A DNA stretch of 7,368 nucleotides from Synergistales bacterium (GCA_018434645.1 JAHDOX010000020.1:1-7368), one strand, 5' to 3'; counted from the stretch's first letter, positions 1 through 6,431 are shown. Notes: generated by a model from the letters alone, not told the origin. A program made the numbers and translations.

Positions 1-543
1 ATCTTCTTCCTGCCGTTCTACCAGCACCGATCTCATGCCGGCCCTTCTGGCACCGTATAGGTCATAAAGGTAATCGCCGACGACTACGCACTTGCCTGCA
101 GGAACGCCGATCGCATCCGCCGCAGCCCAAAGGGCTTTCGGGTCCGGCTTTAGGGGCCCCCCGTCGCGGGAAAAAACACTTTCGGGCAGCTTTATGCCGC
201 AACACCGCGAGGCCTCACGAATCGCGTCCATGCAATTCCTGGAGACCACGGCCCAGGGCACTCGTTTCTTTTCAAGCCAGCTCAAAAGTTCATGAGCCCC
301 CCGAACGGGAACCGCCCTGGAGGCTCCTTCCATTTCGAGTTCGTACAGGTCCTTTTCAAGAGACAGCCTCTCTTCTGGCGTCAGCAGGTGGTCTGATTCG
401 ATCAACGGAACTCTTCGACCCCCGAAATACTTGTCTCTGATACCCTGAAAATCCAGCCTGGTATCGGCCAGCACGCCATCCCAATCGAGTATGAACCCTT
501 CGGAAAGAACAGGATGCCAGAAAGGGGGATGTACGACGGACAT
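1..543 (-). CDS. HAD-superfamily hydrolase, phosphoglycolate phosphatase-like (3' end outside window)
   Basis: This open frame of 181 codons starts at the ATG at 543 and is still open at the window edge, so the C-terminus is missing. The family usually runs about 210-240 residues. All four HAD motifs are visible. Motif I is DWDGVLADT with nucleophile D20 and acid D22. Motif II is S101 in VVSRN. Motif III is K132 in GGPLKPDP. Motif IV is GDYLYD with D157 and D161. The helical insert between motifs I and II (about residues 30-85) is that of a subfamily I cap. Such enzymes remove phosphate from small phosphorylated metabolites in the cytosol; the substrate cannot be read from the sequence. The start is supported by GGAGG (complement of 550-554) six bases upstream. 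The gene lies 40 nt beyond the terminator of the RNA gene on the same strand, so it may have a weak promoter of its own or be fed by read-through. The HAD assignment is firm, the substrate open. Confidence 0.9.
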   Translation of the reverse strand, partial: MSVVHPPFWHPVLSEGFILDWDGVLADTRLDFQGIRDKYFGGRRVPLIESDHLLTPEERLSLEKDLYELEMEGASRAVPVRGAHELLSWLEKKRVPWAVVSRNCMDAIREASRCCGIKLPESVFSRDGGPLKPDPKALWAAADAIGVPAGKCVVVGDYLYDLYGARRAGMRSVLVERQEED

Positions 544-549
544 GCAGCA

Positions 550-554
550 CCTCC
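550..554 (-). promoter_or_regulatory. Ribosome binding site of the HAD hydrolase
   Basis: GGAGG on the minus strand, six bases before the ATG at 543. It decides this start over the out-of-frame ATG further upstream at 574, which has no comparable site. Confidence 0.75.
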
Positions 555-582
555 GCACAAGACACAAAGGACAAAAGATTTT

Positions 583-623
583 AAAGAAAAAGAGGGTATG
601 AAAGCCTTTAAGGCCCCATACCC
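583..623 (-). terminator. Intrinsic terminator of the 6S-like RNA
   Basis: On the minus strand GGGTATG (623-617) pairs with CATACCC (600-594). An inner GCCT/AGGC helix sits within the loop. The stem is followed at once by TCTTTTTCTTT (593-583). This is a classic Rho-independent terminator and sets the 3' limit of the RNA transcript. On the plus strand the same hairpin is followed only by TTTTGTTG, so it is mainly a minus-strand terminator. Confidence 0.85.
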
Positions 624-624
624 T

Positions 625-829
625 TTTGTTGTGAAGGGTTCCCCGCGGCTGCCGTGACACGAAGGCCTTGACCCGATCCTATTATGTGGAAGTCTACCGG
701 ATCTGAGCTTGGTCGGCTAGAAGCCTCCTCTGCCGATCCGGAAAGCGACCTCCGCGGTTCGAGTTGTTGGCTCAAGGCTCTTCACCATGTTCACGAACAG
801 CGCAGGGTCCAAAACACCCCGTCCAACAC
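625..829 (-). ncRNA. ssrS: Probable 6S RNA (RNA polymerase-binding regulatory RNA)
   Basis: No convincing ORF fills this interval, but the minus strand folds into one long interrupted rod, the hallmark of 6S RNA. Plus-strand coordinates of paired arms: 824-828 with 627-631; 798-801 with 648-651; 791-795 with 653-657; 772-783 with 661-671 (11 pairs, one bulged base). Then comes an open region on both strands (about 752-768 and 675-689), like the 6S central bubble. A terminal arm follows: 735-741 with 697-703, and an apical hairpin over 713-736. The 5' bubble shoulder reads GCCTTGAGCC, similar to CCTGAGCC of E. coli 6S as I remember it. Length near 205 nt, a strong promoter and a terminator all fit. 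6S RNA mimics an open promoter and holds the housekeeping sigma holoenzyme in stationary phase. The call rests on hand folding and recalled similarity. tmRNA, RNase P and SRP RNA were considered and their signature motifs are absent. Confidence 0.62.
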
Positions 830-835
830 GCCTGT

Positions 836-845
836 ATTATAGCAT
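836..845 (-). promoter_or_regulatory. Extended -10 promoter for the 6S-like RNA
   Basis: The minus strand carries TGCTATAAT, a perfect TATAAT (841-836) preceded by the TGn extension (844-842). Transcription would start near 829-830, exactly at the first base pair of the RNA rod. No good -35 hexamer lies 16-18 nt upstream, which an extended -10 can tolerate. Confidence 0.65.
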
Positions 846-854
846 ATCACCACG

Positions 855-881
855 TCGACCGCCTTATTTAAGGGTTATAAT
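855..881 (+). promoter_or_regulatory. Possible promoter of the aminotransferase gene
   Basis: A perfect TATAAT lies at 876-881 on the plus strand and would start a transcript near 888, about 27 nt before the ATG. The only -35-like hexamer is TCGACC (855-860), four of six matches with a short 15-nt spacer, so the -35 is doubtful. It stands back to back with the 6S-like promoter; the two -10 elements are about 35 bp apart. Confidence 0.35.
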
Positions 882-914
882 TGTCTATATTTCTAAAACA
901 GGGGGATCACTTTA

Positions 915-2021
915 ATGTGGAGAGGCCGACTACCCAGGCATATACTCGAAGTAGCGCACCGAAGCTATGTAGCCCGGGATAAAAGCCTGTTGCACGAAAA
1001 CAGCGACAAGCGCCTTATCGATTGTGGGCTGGGAACAAATCCCCTGGGGTTTCCCCCCTCGCTCCGGAACGTGCTTGAGGGTGCCGCCGAAATGGCGATC
1101 TGCGAATACCCCTCGCCGACGGCGGAGGCGCTTCGAAAAGCCATAGCTGATTATATCGGGATTTCGGGCATTGATGAGGGCTCTGTACTTGTAGGCCACG
1201 GCTCCATCGATATTCTCATCACCCTCATCCGGCTGCTCCTTCCGCCCGGCTCGCTCCTTTCCGGCATCTGCCCGCAGTTTACGGATGTTCCAATCCAGGC
1301 CATGCTGAACAGCGTTCGTTACCACCCCGTTGTGCTAAAGGCACCCTTGTTTTCCGCGGGGCAAAAAGAATGGATGAGGGCCGTCAACCTCAGACCCCAT
1401 GTTCTTTACATGGACCGCCCGCACAATCCTACGGGACAATTCCTCCCCCTTGCGGACCTCAAAAACATAATAAGCGAATGCCTGAACCGGGGATGCTGGG
1501 TTATAGTCGACGAGGCCTACGGAGACTATCTCCCTATGGAGGAATCAGCCCTTAACATAGACTACCCCAACTGTATCGTCACGAGGGGTTTCTCCAAGGC
1601 CTGGGGACTCGCCGGACTGCGCATCGGATATGGAGTCATAAGGGACCCGGAGCTACTGGAAATATTTTCTCGTCTGCAGCCGCCCTTTTCTGTAAACACC
1701 ATTGCGGAAACCTGTGCCGCCGTGGTTTTGAAAGACAGGCCCTTCCTTGAAAGAACGAGAAAATACGTCAGGGAAAGCAAAAAGGCACTTCTCGGAATTC
1801 TGCGTAAAAAAGAGAAATTCGAAGTGGCGGACACTCATCCCGACACTCCAATATTTCTTTTGTCGCAGAGAAAGGGAAACCTCCATGAACGCCTTGCCGC
1901 AGAGGGCATATCAAGCGAACCGGGCAGAGGTTACCTTCACTTGGGCGAAAATTCCGTGAGACTGCGAGTCCCTCCTGAAAACCAGCTGCAAGAGGCCTTG
2001 AATCGATTCAGGAACCTTTAG
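915..2021 (+). CDS. PLP-dependent class I/II aminotransferase, HisC/CobD type
   Basis: A 368-residue fold-type I PLP enzyme. Visible motifs: the N-terminal GTNPLGFPPS (40-49) that shapes the substrate site; EYPSP (64-68), which occupies the place of the Y-P-D segment; RPHNPTG (168-174); VDEAYGDY with cofactor-binding D199 and Y202; GFSKAWGLAGLRIGY with Schiff-base lysine K228 and R236; and a C-terminal VRLRVP whose R349 or R351 should grip the substrate carboxylate or phosphate. Length and motif order match histidinol-phosphate aminotransferase and threonine-phosphate decarboxylase (CobD). The NPLG stretch looks slightly more CobD-like, but no histidine or cobalamin gene is adjacent, so I do not choose. 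The start follows GGGGGAT (901-907), eight or nine bases upstream. The gene stands alone. Its last 14 bp overlap the end of the convergent GGDEF-family gene, with no terminator visible between them. The family call is firm, the substrate unsettled. Confidence 0.9.
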   Translation: MWRGRLPRHILEVAHRSYVARDKSLLHENSDKRLIDCGLGTNPLGFPPSLRNVLEGAAEMAICEYPSPTAEALRKAIADYIGISGIDEGSVLVGHGSIDILITLIRLLLPPGSLLSGICPQFTDVPIQAMLNSVRYHPVVLKAPLFSAGQKEWMRAVNLRPHVLYMDRPHNPTGQFLPLADLKNIISECLNRGCWVIVDEAYGDYLPMEESALNIDYPNCIVTRGFSKAWGLAGLRIGYGVIRDPELLEIFSRLQPPFSVNTIAETCAAVVLKDRPFLERTRKYVRESKKALLGILRKKEKFEVADTHPDTPIFLLSQRKGNLHERLAAEGISSEPGRGYLHLGENSVRLRVPPENQLQEALNRFRNL

Positions 2022-3384
2022 CTCCCGTTCGGTCAATGCCGCTTGAGAGTCCAACGCCGGCGAGAAAGTCTTCCGGTTTGAAAAGGCCCTCATGGAAAAG
2101 GGCAACTTCCGTTTTTACATCAAGAGACAAGCCCGGAACAGGCGAAAGGGGTTTCAGGCGCTCCCTGATCCTCTCTGCGACAACCTCTGCCCCTTCCAGG
2201 GGAGTATGGGGCATAATAAGCAGGATCGAATCGTCGAGGCGGCCGGCAATATCCACGTTCCGGACACTCCCCAAAATCTGCCTGGCGATAACCTTGAGCG
2301 TTTCGTCGCAGACTTTTGAACCGCCTTTTTTCGTCAAATCTTTAATGTTAGACACTCTCAGGACCACGAAAGAAAGGGGATACTCGTATCTTTTGGCACG
2401 ATCCGTTTCTGTAGAGACAATACGCTTCAGCATAGACGAGGTATACAACCCGGTTACGGGGTCCCTGGGATACAGGCTTGCTATGCCTTCAACGGCCCTG
2501 TTTCTTTCGAAAAGCGATACCATGATGGGCCAGAAGGTTTTTAGTACCTCCCCGTTGATTCGGGCAAAGCCTCCGCTTCTTTTTGAAAGGCTGACAAGCA
2601 CCACAGGAGTTTTGCCTGTCAAGAGAACTCCCGCCGATAGAGAACCAATGCCGGCGGCTTTCATGAAGCTCTTCCATTTCCCTGCGTTCTCTTTCCAGGG
2701 GATAGTCCATCGGTTTCCTTCCGAGATTTCCAGTTCCCCGAAAGCGTAAGGCACAGGGCCATCAGGAGTCTCTGCCAGCGCAAGCGCGAAGGCAAGCAGC
2801 GATTTCGAAGAACTGCTTCCCAACGTGTCTTTCGCCTCGTCAACGGAAAGCATCCACCTTCCCTGTGCTTCGTCCCAGAGGAAAACACCGTTCCAGTCTA
2901 TGTCTAGGAAAGTAATCGTTTCTTTGAGAATTTCTTTGATCAGTTCCCTCGCCTCGTACAGTTCCATCATCTCGAGGATTTTATCGCGAATTTCAAAGAG
3001 GCGGCGGTTTAACAACTGTTCCGTGCGGTCCTCGAAGACCGCGAAAAAACGGCCCGTTCCATCGCAGCAACAAGTGCAGACAATCTCCTTTTCACCTGGA
3101 ATAATATCCCAACTATTTCTGCTCCAGCCTCCCTTTTCCAGGGCTTTTCGGAGAGGCACCAGATTCAGGGGGTAAACTTTCCCCTGGAAAAGCTCTTCCA
3201 CGGGAACTGCCCTTTCCGGGCAGGATATGTCAAAAAGCCGGCAAAATTGTTCATCTACCGCTTCAACCGTAATATCCCCTTCTTCGAAACGCCCTGCCAG
3301 CATGGGCAGCTCCAATTGCTCCGGCAAAGTTTCAAACATTTTAAGCAAACCCTGTTCCTCGAGCCACCCGATAACGTCTGGCAT
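2008..3384 (-). CDS. PAS / GAF-like / degenerate GGDEF signalling protein
   Basis: This is a 458-residue cytosolic protein without membrane segments. Residues about 22-125 look like a PAS domain ending in an FAVFEDRTEQ-type linker; a helical stretch follows (about 121-155). Residues about 155-295 look GAF-like (DWNGVFLWDE). Residues 308-412 are a GGDEF fold opening with DPVTGLY. The active site is lost. GGDEF is replaced by DDSIL around 384-388, the metal-binding Asp region reads RVSNIK (343-348), and the N-D pair of the FKxxND motif is T-K (351-352). The inhibitory-site pattern RxxD is kept as R375-NVD378. It is thus unlikely to make cyclic di-GMP but could bind it or act by protein contact. 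The start at 3384 is chosen because AGGGGTG lies six bases before it. A longer frame reaching to 3771 would run through the opposite SYLF gene and is rejected. An unusual CTCCC cysteine cluster lies in the PAS region (103-107). Confidence 0.85.
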   Translation of the reverse strand: MPDVIGWLEEQGLLKMFETLPEQLELPMLAGRFEEGDITVEAVDEQFCRLFDISCPERAVPVEELFQGKVYPLNLVPLRKALEKGGWSRNSWDIIPGEKEIVCTCCCDGTGRFFAVFEDRTEQLLNRRLFEIRDKILEMMELYEARELIKEILKETITFLDIDWNGVFLWDEAQGRWMLSVDEAKDTLGSSSSKSLLAFALALAETPDGPVPYAFGELEISEGNRWTIPWKENAGKWKSFMKAAGIGSLSAGVLLTGKTPVVLVSLSKRSGGFARINGEVLKTFWPIMVSLFERNRAVEGIASLYPRDPVTGLYTSSMLKRIVSTETDRAKRYEYPLSFVVLRVSNIKDLTKKGGSKVCDETLKVIARQILGSVRNVDIAGRLDDSILLIMPHTPLEGAEVVAERIRERLKPLSPVPGLSLDVKTEVALFHEGLFKPEDFLAGVGLSSGIDRTGAKGS

Positions 3385-3444
3385 GACTTTCACCCCTTTT
3401 TCTGCTCCCGTCACATTGCCCATGTGATAAACTTTGTATGAACC

Positions 3445-3473
3445 AGTATAAGGAGTGATCCCAATGGGTACAA
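3445..3473 (-). promoter_or_regulatory. Candidate promoter of the GGDEF-family gene
   Basis: On the minus strand TTGTAC (3473-3468), a 17-nt spacer and TATACT (3450-3445) form a plausible sigma-70 promoter; the -10 matches five of six bases and the -35 three. Transcription would start near 3438, giving a leader of about 54 nt. The elements lie over the Shine-Dalgarno sequence and start codon of the divergent SYLF gene. Confidence 0.35.
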
Positions 3474-4171
3474 GCAAAATGTTTTTACGAAATCTCATGG
3501 TTGTGTCTATCATAGTAGGGCTTTTAGCGTTTTGGTCCACACCGGCCCTGGCCAGTGCCACGCCCCAGGAGCGAATAGACAAAGCCATATCAATACTCAG
3601 GGAAATGGCTTCCGAGGAAGATTCCTGGCGCATGGGCAAGCTTCTTTCCGATACCAGGGGAGTTGCCATTTTCCCCTCGGTAATCAAGGTGGGCCTTGTG
3701 CTCGGCGGGCAACACGGCGACGGTTTCATGTTGCTGCGGGACCCTTCGTCCGGGAGGTGGTCCGGTCCCAATTTCGTTTCGATCAGCGGTGCTTCCTTTG
3801 GCCTCCAGATAGGGGTTCAGTCCATAGGCCTGGTGTTGGTGATAACCAACGACGAAGGAGTCAAGGGTTTCATGGCCGACCAGGTAAAGCTTAGCGGAGA
3901 TTTATCCGTGGCTGCAGGTCCCGTGGGGCGCCATACCGAGGCCGGGACCGATACCCGATTCAAGGCCTCCATCTACAGCTATACCATAGCCAAGGGGCTT
4001 TTCGCCGGCATGAGCCTGGAAGGAGCGGTGGTCCGCGTGGACAGGAACGCCAACGCCGCTTACTGGGGCGGCCCTGTGACTGCTCCGGAGGCATTGAAAC
4101 GACCTGCGTCGGACAGCCGGATTCTTCCGGTTCTCCGGGAACTCGAAAATATCATGACGAAAACACAGTGA
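3464..4171 (+). CDS. Secreted SYLF/YSC84-domain (DUF500) protein
   Basis: A 235-residue protein with a clear Sec signal peptide: basic start (K5, R9), hydrophobic core about 11-24, and cleavage after PALA at residue 30. The mature part is a SYLF (YSC84-like) domain, recognised by RGVAIFPSVIKVGLVLGGQH, GRWSGPNFVSISGASFGLQIG, the ITNDEGVKGFM segment and the late IYSYTIAKGLFAGMSLEGAVV stretch. SYLF domains bind lipids in eukaryotes; in bacteria they are exported proteins of unclear role, presumably at the periplasmic face of a membrane. The ATG at 3464 follows AAGGAG (3450-3455) by eight bases. A GTG at 3455 overlaps that site and is not used. The stop codon overlaps the GTG of the hydrolase gene (GTGA at 4168-4171), which implies a two-gene operon with coupled translation. 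Family call strong, role unknown. Confidence 0.9.
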   Translation: MGTSKMFLRNLMVVSIIVGLLAFWSTPALASATPQERIDKAISILREMASEEDSWRMGKLLSDTRGVAIFPSVIKVGLVLGGQHGDGFMLLRDPSSGRWSGPNFVSISGASFGLQIGVQSIGLVLVITNDEGVKGFMADQVKLSGDLSVAAGPVGRHTEAGTDTRFKASIYSYTIAKGLFAGMSLEGAVVRVDRNANAAYWGGPVTAPEALKRPASDSRILPVLRELENIMTKTQ

Positions 4172-5040
4172 AAACTTTTCTAGGGATGAGCGAACCCATA
4201 AGTGAACACTGGGTTCGTGGACATTTCGGGGACGAAAGCGTCAGGGTTTGCGTCTTGAAATCCCGAAACAGTTCGATGGAAGCTCCCCTGGTGATACTGT
4301 TGCACGGGGTTCATGGTTGTGCGGACATGTCCACCGAAAACAAGTACGGCCGCCTCGCAAGAATGCTCAACTCCATGGGGGCTGTAGCGGTAACTATAGA
4401 GACAAGCCGACTCCGGCGGGACCGTGAAACCTTCGGAGACGACCGTGAAAGTTGGGCTTGGGCGGCTTTTAGAGGAAAAACTTTCGCCGACGATCACGCA
4501 GACGTCCTTGAAGGGCTTTGTTTCGTTCATTCGCTTTACCCTGATAAAGCCCCTTGGATCTGGGGGTTCTCGCTGGGCGGGATACACGCCGTTACGACAG
4601 CAGGTGGTCGTTCGGGGACAGTCCTGAAGGCTTTCAAAAAAATTGTGCCAAAACCCGATTTCCCCATCAAAGGGATCATAACCAGCGGAAGTGGAGACTG
4701 CCTTCGCCCTGAAGCGGAAGAATCCCTCAAGCTCCCTATACTTGACTCCATGCCTCCTGTAAAAATCCTGCACGAGGCGGCTGGGCGGATTTCGGCGGAA
4801 TTTTTCGTTTCCTTCCGAGGCAGTATGGATGAAACCTTTTCCGAGGCCGCCTGCAGGAGAGTAGTCGAACTCGCTCCGCTCCCGGAGGGACGAAAGATCT
4901 TTCAGACTATAGAGGGTGCAGACCATGCCTTCCGCACCATGTACGGTCGCTCTTCAACCCAGCCACTCGAACAGATGACAGAACGCCTGGCACCTTTACT
5001 GCACCCAGGGCCAACCCGCCTCGATACCGAAATATCCTAA
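4168..5040 (+). CDS. Alpha/beta-hydrolase fold protein (serine esterase/peptidase type)
   Basis: A 290-residue protein with the alpha/beta-hydrolase layout: strand and oxyanion loop VILLHGVHG (42-50, H46-G47), nucleophile elbow GFSLGG with S135, acid D221 in GSMDETF, and H253 in GADHAF. The full S-D-H triad is therefore present in the right order, so it is probably active. It has no signal peptide or transmembrane segment and should act in the cytosol. The substrate cannot be told; dienelactone hydrolase-like and acyl-esterase members share this pattern. The start is uncertain. GTG at 4168 overlaps the SYLF stop codon and suits translational coupling. ATG at 4186 is in frame but has AGGG too close to it. 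The 3' end overlaps the convergent prepilin peptidase gene by 45 bp. Pairing with a secreted lipid-binding-type protein hints at a lipid or envelope substrate, but that is inference only. Confidence 0.85.
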   Translation: MKTFLGMSEPISEHWVRGHFGDESVRVCVLKSRNSSMEAPLVILLHGVHGCADMSTENKYGRLARMLNSMGAVAVTIETSRLRRDRETFGDDRESWAWAAFRGKTFADDHADVLEGLCFVHSLYPDKAPWIWGFSLGGIHAVTTAGGRSGTVLKAFKKIVPKPDFPIKGIITSGSGDCLRPEAEESLKLPILDSMPPVKILHEAAGRISAEFFVSFRGSMDETFSEAACRRVVELAPLPEGRKIFQTIEGADHAFRTMYGRSSTQPLEQMTERLAPLLHPGPTRLDTEIS

Positions 5041-5808
5041 AACCGCCGGGCCCGCCAAAAGGGCTACCACGCCGCCAAGGGCAAGGAAGGGAACCAGGGG
5101 AAGAGCCTGTTTCCGGGTGACCCTTTTCGATAAAAGAAGTACCAGGGCGGTCAAACCACCAATCATAAGGCCGAAATAGATCCCGACTATGGCCAGTTTC
5201 CATCCAAGCGCGGCACCCATCGCGCCGGTCAGGCCGGCATCTCCCCATCCCATGCCACCTTTACTTACAATTATAACCGCCGCAATAAAGCCAAAACCGA
5301 GCGCCGCTCCCGCCAAACCATCCAAAAGAGCTTGCGTTCCACCGGCAAAACGCATCAAAAAAACCATGGCCCCGGGAATCCAGGCATAAAAATCGTAGAC
5401 ATACCCGGAATAAATATCAGTCAGGGAATTCAGCAACAACCCATATCCCAGGACAAACCCCGCGCAGGAAGCCCATGAAAGGCCCCACTTCCATGCAATG
5501 GCCGCCCCGATGCATGCGCCGGCCACTTCGACCATGAAATAACCTGCTGAAAAAGGGTTGCCGCAATACCTGCATCTGCCGCCAAGCCACAGGTAAGAAA
5601 ACAGGGGGATCAAATCGGGAAACCTTAAAACTTGTCGGCATTCTTCGCACCGGGAACGCTCCGCCCCCCACCAGGACCTTCCATGGATGGTCCTCAGCGC
5701 GACCACATTGATGAAAGAAGCCATGCATGCTCCCAGGTATCCGCTCAAAAGAATCCATAAAAACTTCACCAGGCCACCCCCGATTTCCGGTACGACAAAT
5801 GGTTTCAT
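4996..5808 (-). CDS. pilD: Type IV prepilin peptidase / methyltransferase (PilD/GspO family, A24)
   Basis: A 270-residue polytopic inner-membrane enzyme with about seven or eight hydrophobic segments. It cuts the leader from type IV pilins and pseudopilins and usually N-methylates the new N-terminus. The N-terminal motif GACMASFINVVALR (26-39) and the cytoplasmic zinc-type loop CEEC (54-57) plus CRYC (79-82) mark the bifunctional form. The two catalytic aspartates of the A24 family are D131 (TDIYSGYVYD, with D139 at the canonical +8 spacing) and D190 in GMGWGD (185-190). Two departures from consensus: the usual I/L-P before the later Asp is V-Y, and the Lys after GD-x is Gly192. A PFLALGG stretch (240-246) is typical. 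ATG at 5808 has AAGG close by. A GTG at 5769 (residue 14) after GGGGGTGG is an equally good start. No pilin or secretion genes are next to it. Its 3' end overlaps the hydrolase gene by 45 bp. Confidence 0.92.
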   Translation of the reverse strand: MKPFVVPEIGGGLVKFLWILLSGYLGACMASFINVVALRTIHGRSWWGAERSRCEECRQVLRFPDLIPLFSYLWLGGRCRYCGNPFSAGYFMVEVAGACIGAAIAWKWGLSWASCAGFVLGYGLLLNSLTDIYSGYVYDFYAWIPGAMVFLMRFAGGTQALLDGLAGAALGFGFIAAVIIVSKGGMGWGDAGLTGAMGAALGWKLAIVGIYFGLMIGGLTALVLLLSKRVTRKQALPLVPFLALGGVVALLAGPAVLGYFGIEAGWPWVQ

Positions 5809-5905
5809 TTTACCTTAAGGCATAAGGAGCTACTCTTTTCGAAGATCGTTCAACATGATAATATATTATTGCGCATAACTAAGAAGCGTCTGGAGGTGGC
5901 GGACG
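5809..5905. promoter_or_regulatory. Divergent promoter region between prepilin peptidase and universal stress genes
   Basis: A 97-bp spacer with an AT-rich core at 5856-5870. On the plus strand TATATT (5862-5867) matches a -10 in five of six bases, with TCGAAG (5839-5844) 17 nt upstream as a weak -35. The same tract could serve the minus strand. No operator repeat is apparent. Confidence 0.35.
5892..5898 (+). promoter_or_regulatory. Ribosome binding site of the universal stress gene
   Basis: GGAGGTG, a near-ideal Shine-Dalgarno, seven bases before the ATG at 5906. It fixes this start. Confidence 0.8.
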
Positions 5906-6367
5906 ATGCCCCGGAAGATACTCGTAGCGGTCGACCTGAGCCGCATGGGAGAGAAGGTCGTAGATTACGGTTTGGACCTTGCGGCCCGCCTGGATGTCAG
6001 CGTCAGTTTCCTGCACGTGCTACCTCACCCCTATCTTTTCAAGGGTTATGAACCCTGGATCCCCAGGGAAGGGATAGATCAGGAAGTTTCGGAGATCGCC
6101 AGAAAGCGGCTTCTTTATTATATCCGGAAGTCCGAGGGGAGAAATCCCGGGCTGCAGCACGTGGAACACGACATATATGTTCTTGAGGGGAATCCCGGAG
6201 ACATCATCATACGCTTTGCCAGAGAGCACGATTACAATCTCATTGTTACGGGATACCGTGGACACAGCACTATCGAGCGCCTGGTAGTGGGCAGCACGGC
6301 TTCTACTGTCGCCCGCTACGCGCATTGTTCCGTCCTTATCTATCGTCCGGGATCGGAACTTCCATAA
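5906..6367 (+). CDS. Universal stress protein, UspA family, ATP-binding type
   Basis: A 153-residue single-domain Usp with the usual Rossmann-like layout. The N-terminal strand KILVAVDLS (4-12) carries D10, which contacts the nucleotide. VSFLHVLPHP (33-42) is the second strand. Residues 91-115 hold the core VLEGNPGDIIIRFA...LIVTG. The C-terminal ATP loop fits G-2x-G-9x-G-S/T exactly: G116, G119, G129, S130. That places it with the ATP-binding (MJ0577-like) rather than the non-binding UspA group. Such proteins are soluble dimers induced under stress or growth arrest; their direct targets are seldom known. A strong GGAGGTG precedes the start. The gene is monocistronic unless the small ORF downstream is real; the next terminator is at 6576-6622. 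The 210-nt gap to that terminator is longer than a usual 3' UTR. Confidence 0.95.
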   Translation: MPRKILVAVDLSRMGEKVVDYGLDLAARLDVSVSFLHVLPHPYLFKGYEPWIPREGIDQEVSEIARKRLLYYIRKSEGRNPGLQHVEHDIYVLEGNPGDIIIRFAREHDYNLIVTGYRGHSTIERLVVGSTASTVARYAHCSVLIYRPGSELP

Positions 6368-6431
6368 AGAAAGGCCAGCAGAGCACAACAACCTGGAGCT
6401 AAAATAAACGGCCGTATGAGAGGAATTGCCA

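Noticed and set aside
356..574. A 72-codon minus-strand frame across the start of the HAD gene
   Set aside because: It overlaps the HAD gene in another frame, is very rich in Arg and Ser, and lacks a ribosome site at its ATG.
755..764. GGTTCGAGT, resembling the T-arm of a tRNA, on the plus strand
   Set aside because: No acceptor stem, D-arm or anticodon arm surrounds it, and the region folds as the 6S-like rod on the other strand.
2036..2749. A 237-codon plus-strand frame inside the GGDEF-family gene
   Set aside because: It is antisense to a recognised protein, is rich in Ser, Arg and Pro as expected of a shadow frame, and has no ribosome site.
3385..3771. A 129-residue N-terminal extension of the GGDEF-family frame up to an ATG at 3771
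   Set aside because: It lies wholly antisense to the SYLF gene, which has a signal peptide and family motifs. The extension is low in recognisable structure, and the ATG at 3384 has a good ribosome site.
4180..4926. A 248-codon minus-strand frame opposite the hydrolase
   Set aside because: The plus strand holds an intact catalytic triad and correct family length. The opposite frame has no recognisable motifs and a shadow-like composition.
5417..5758. A 113-codon minus-strand frame inside the prepilin peptidase gene
   Set aside because: It is an alternative frame of a clear membrane enzyme and shows no motif.
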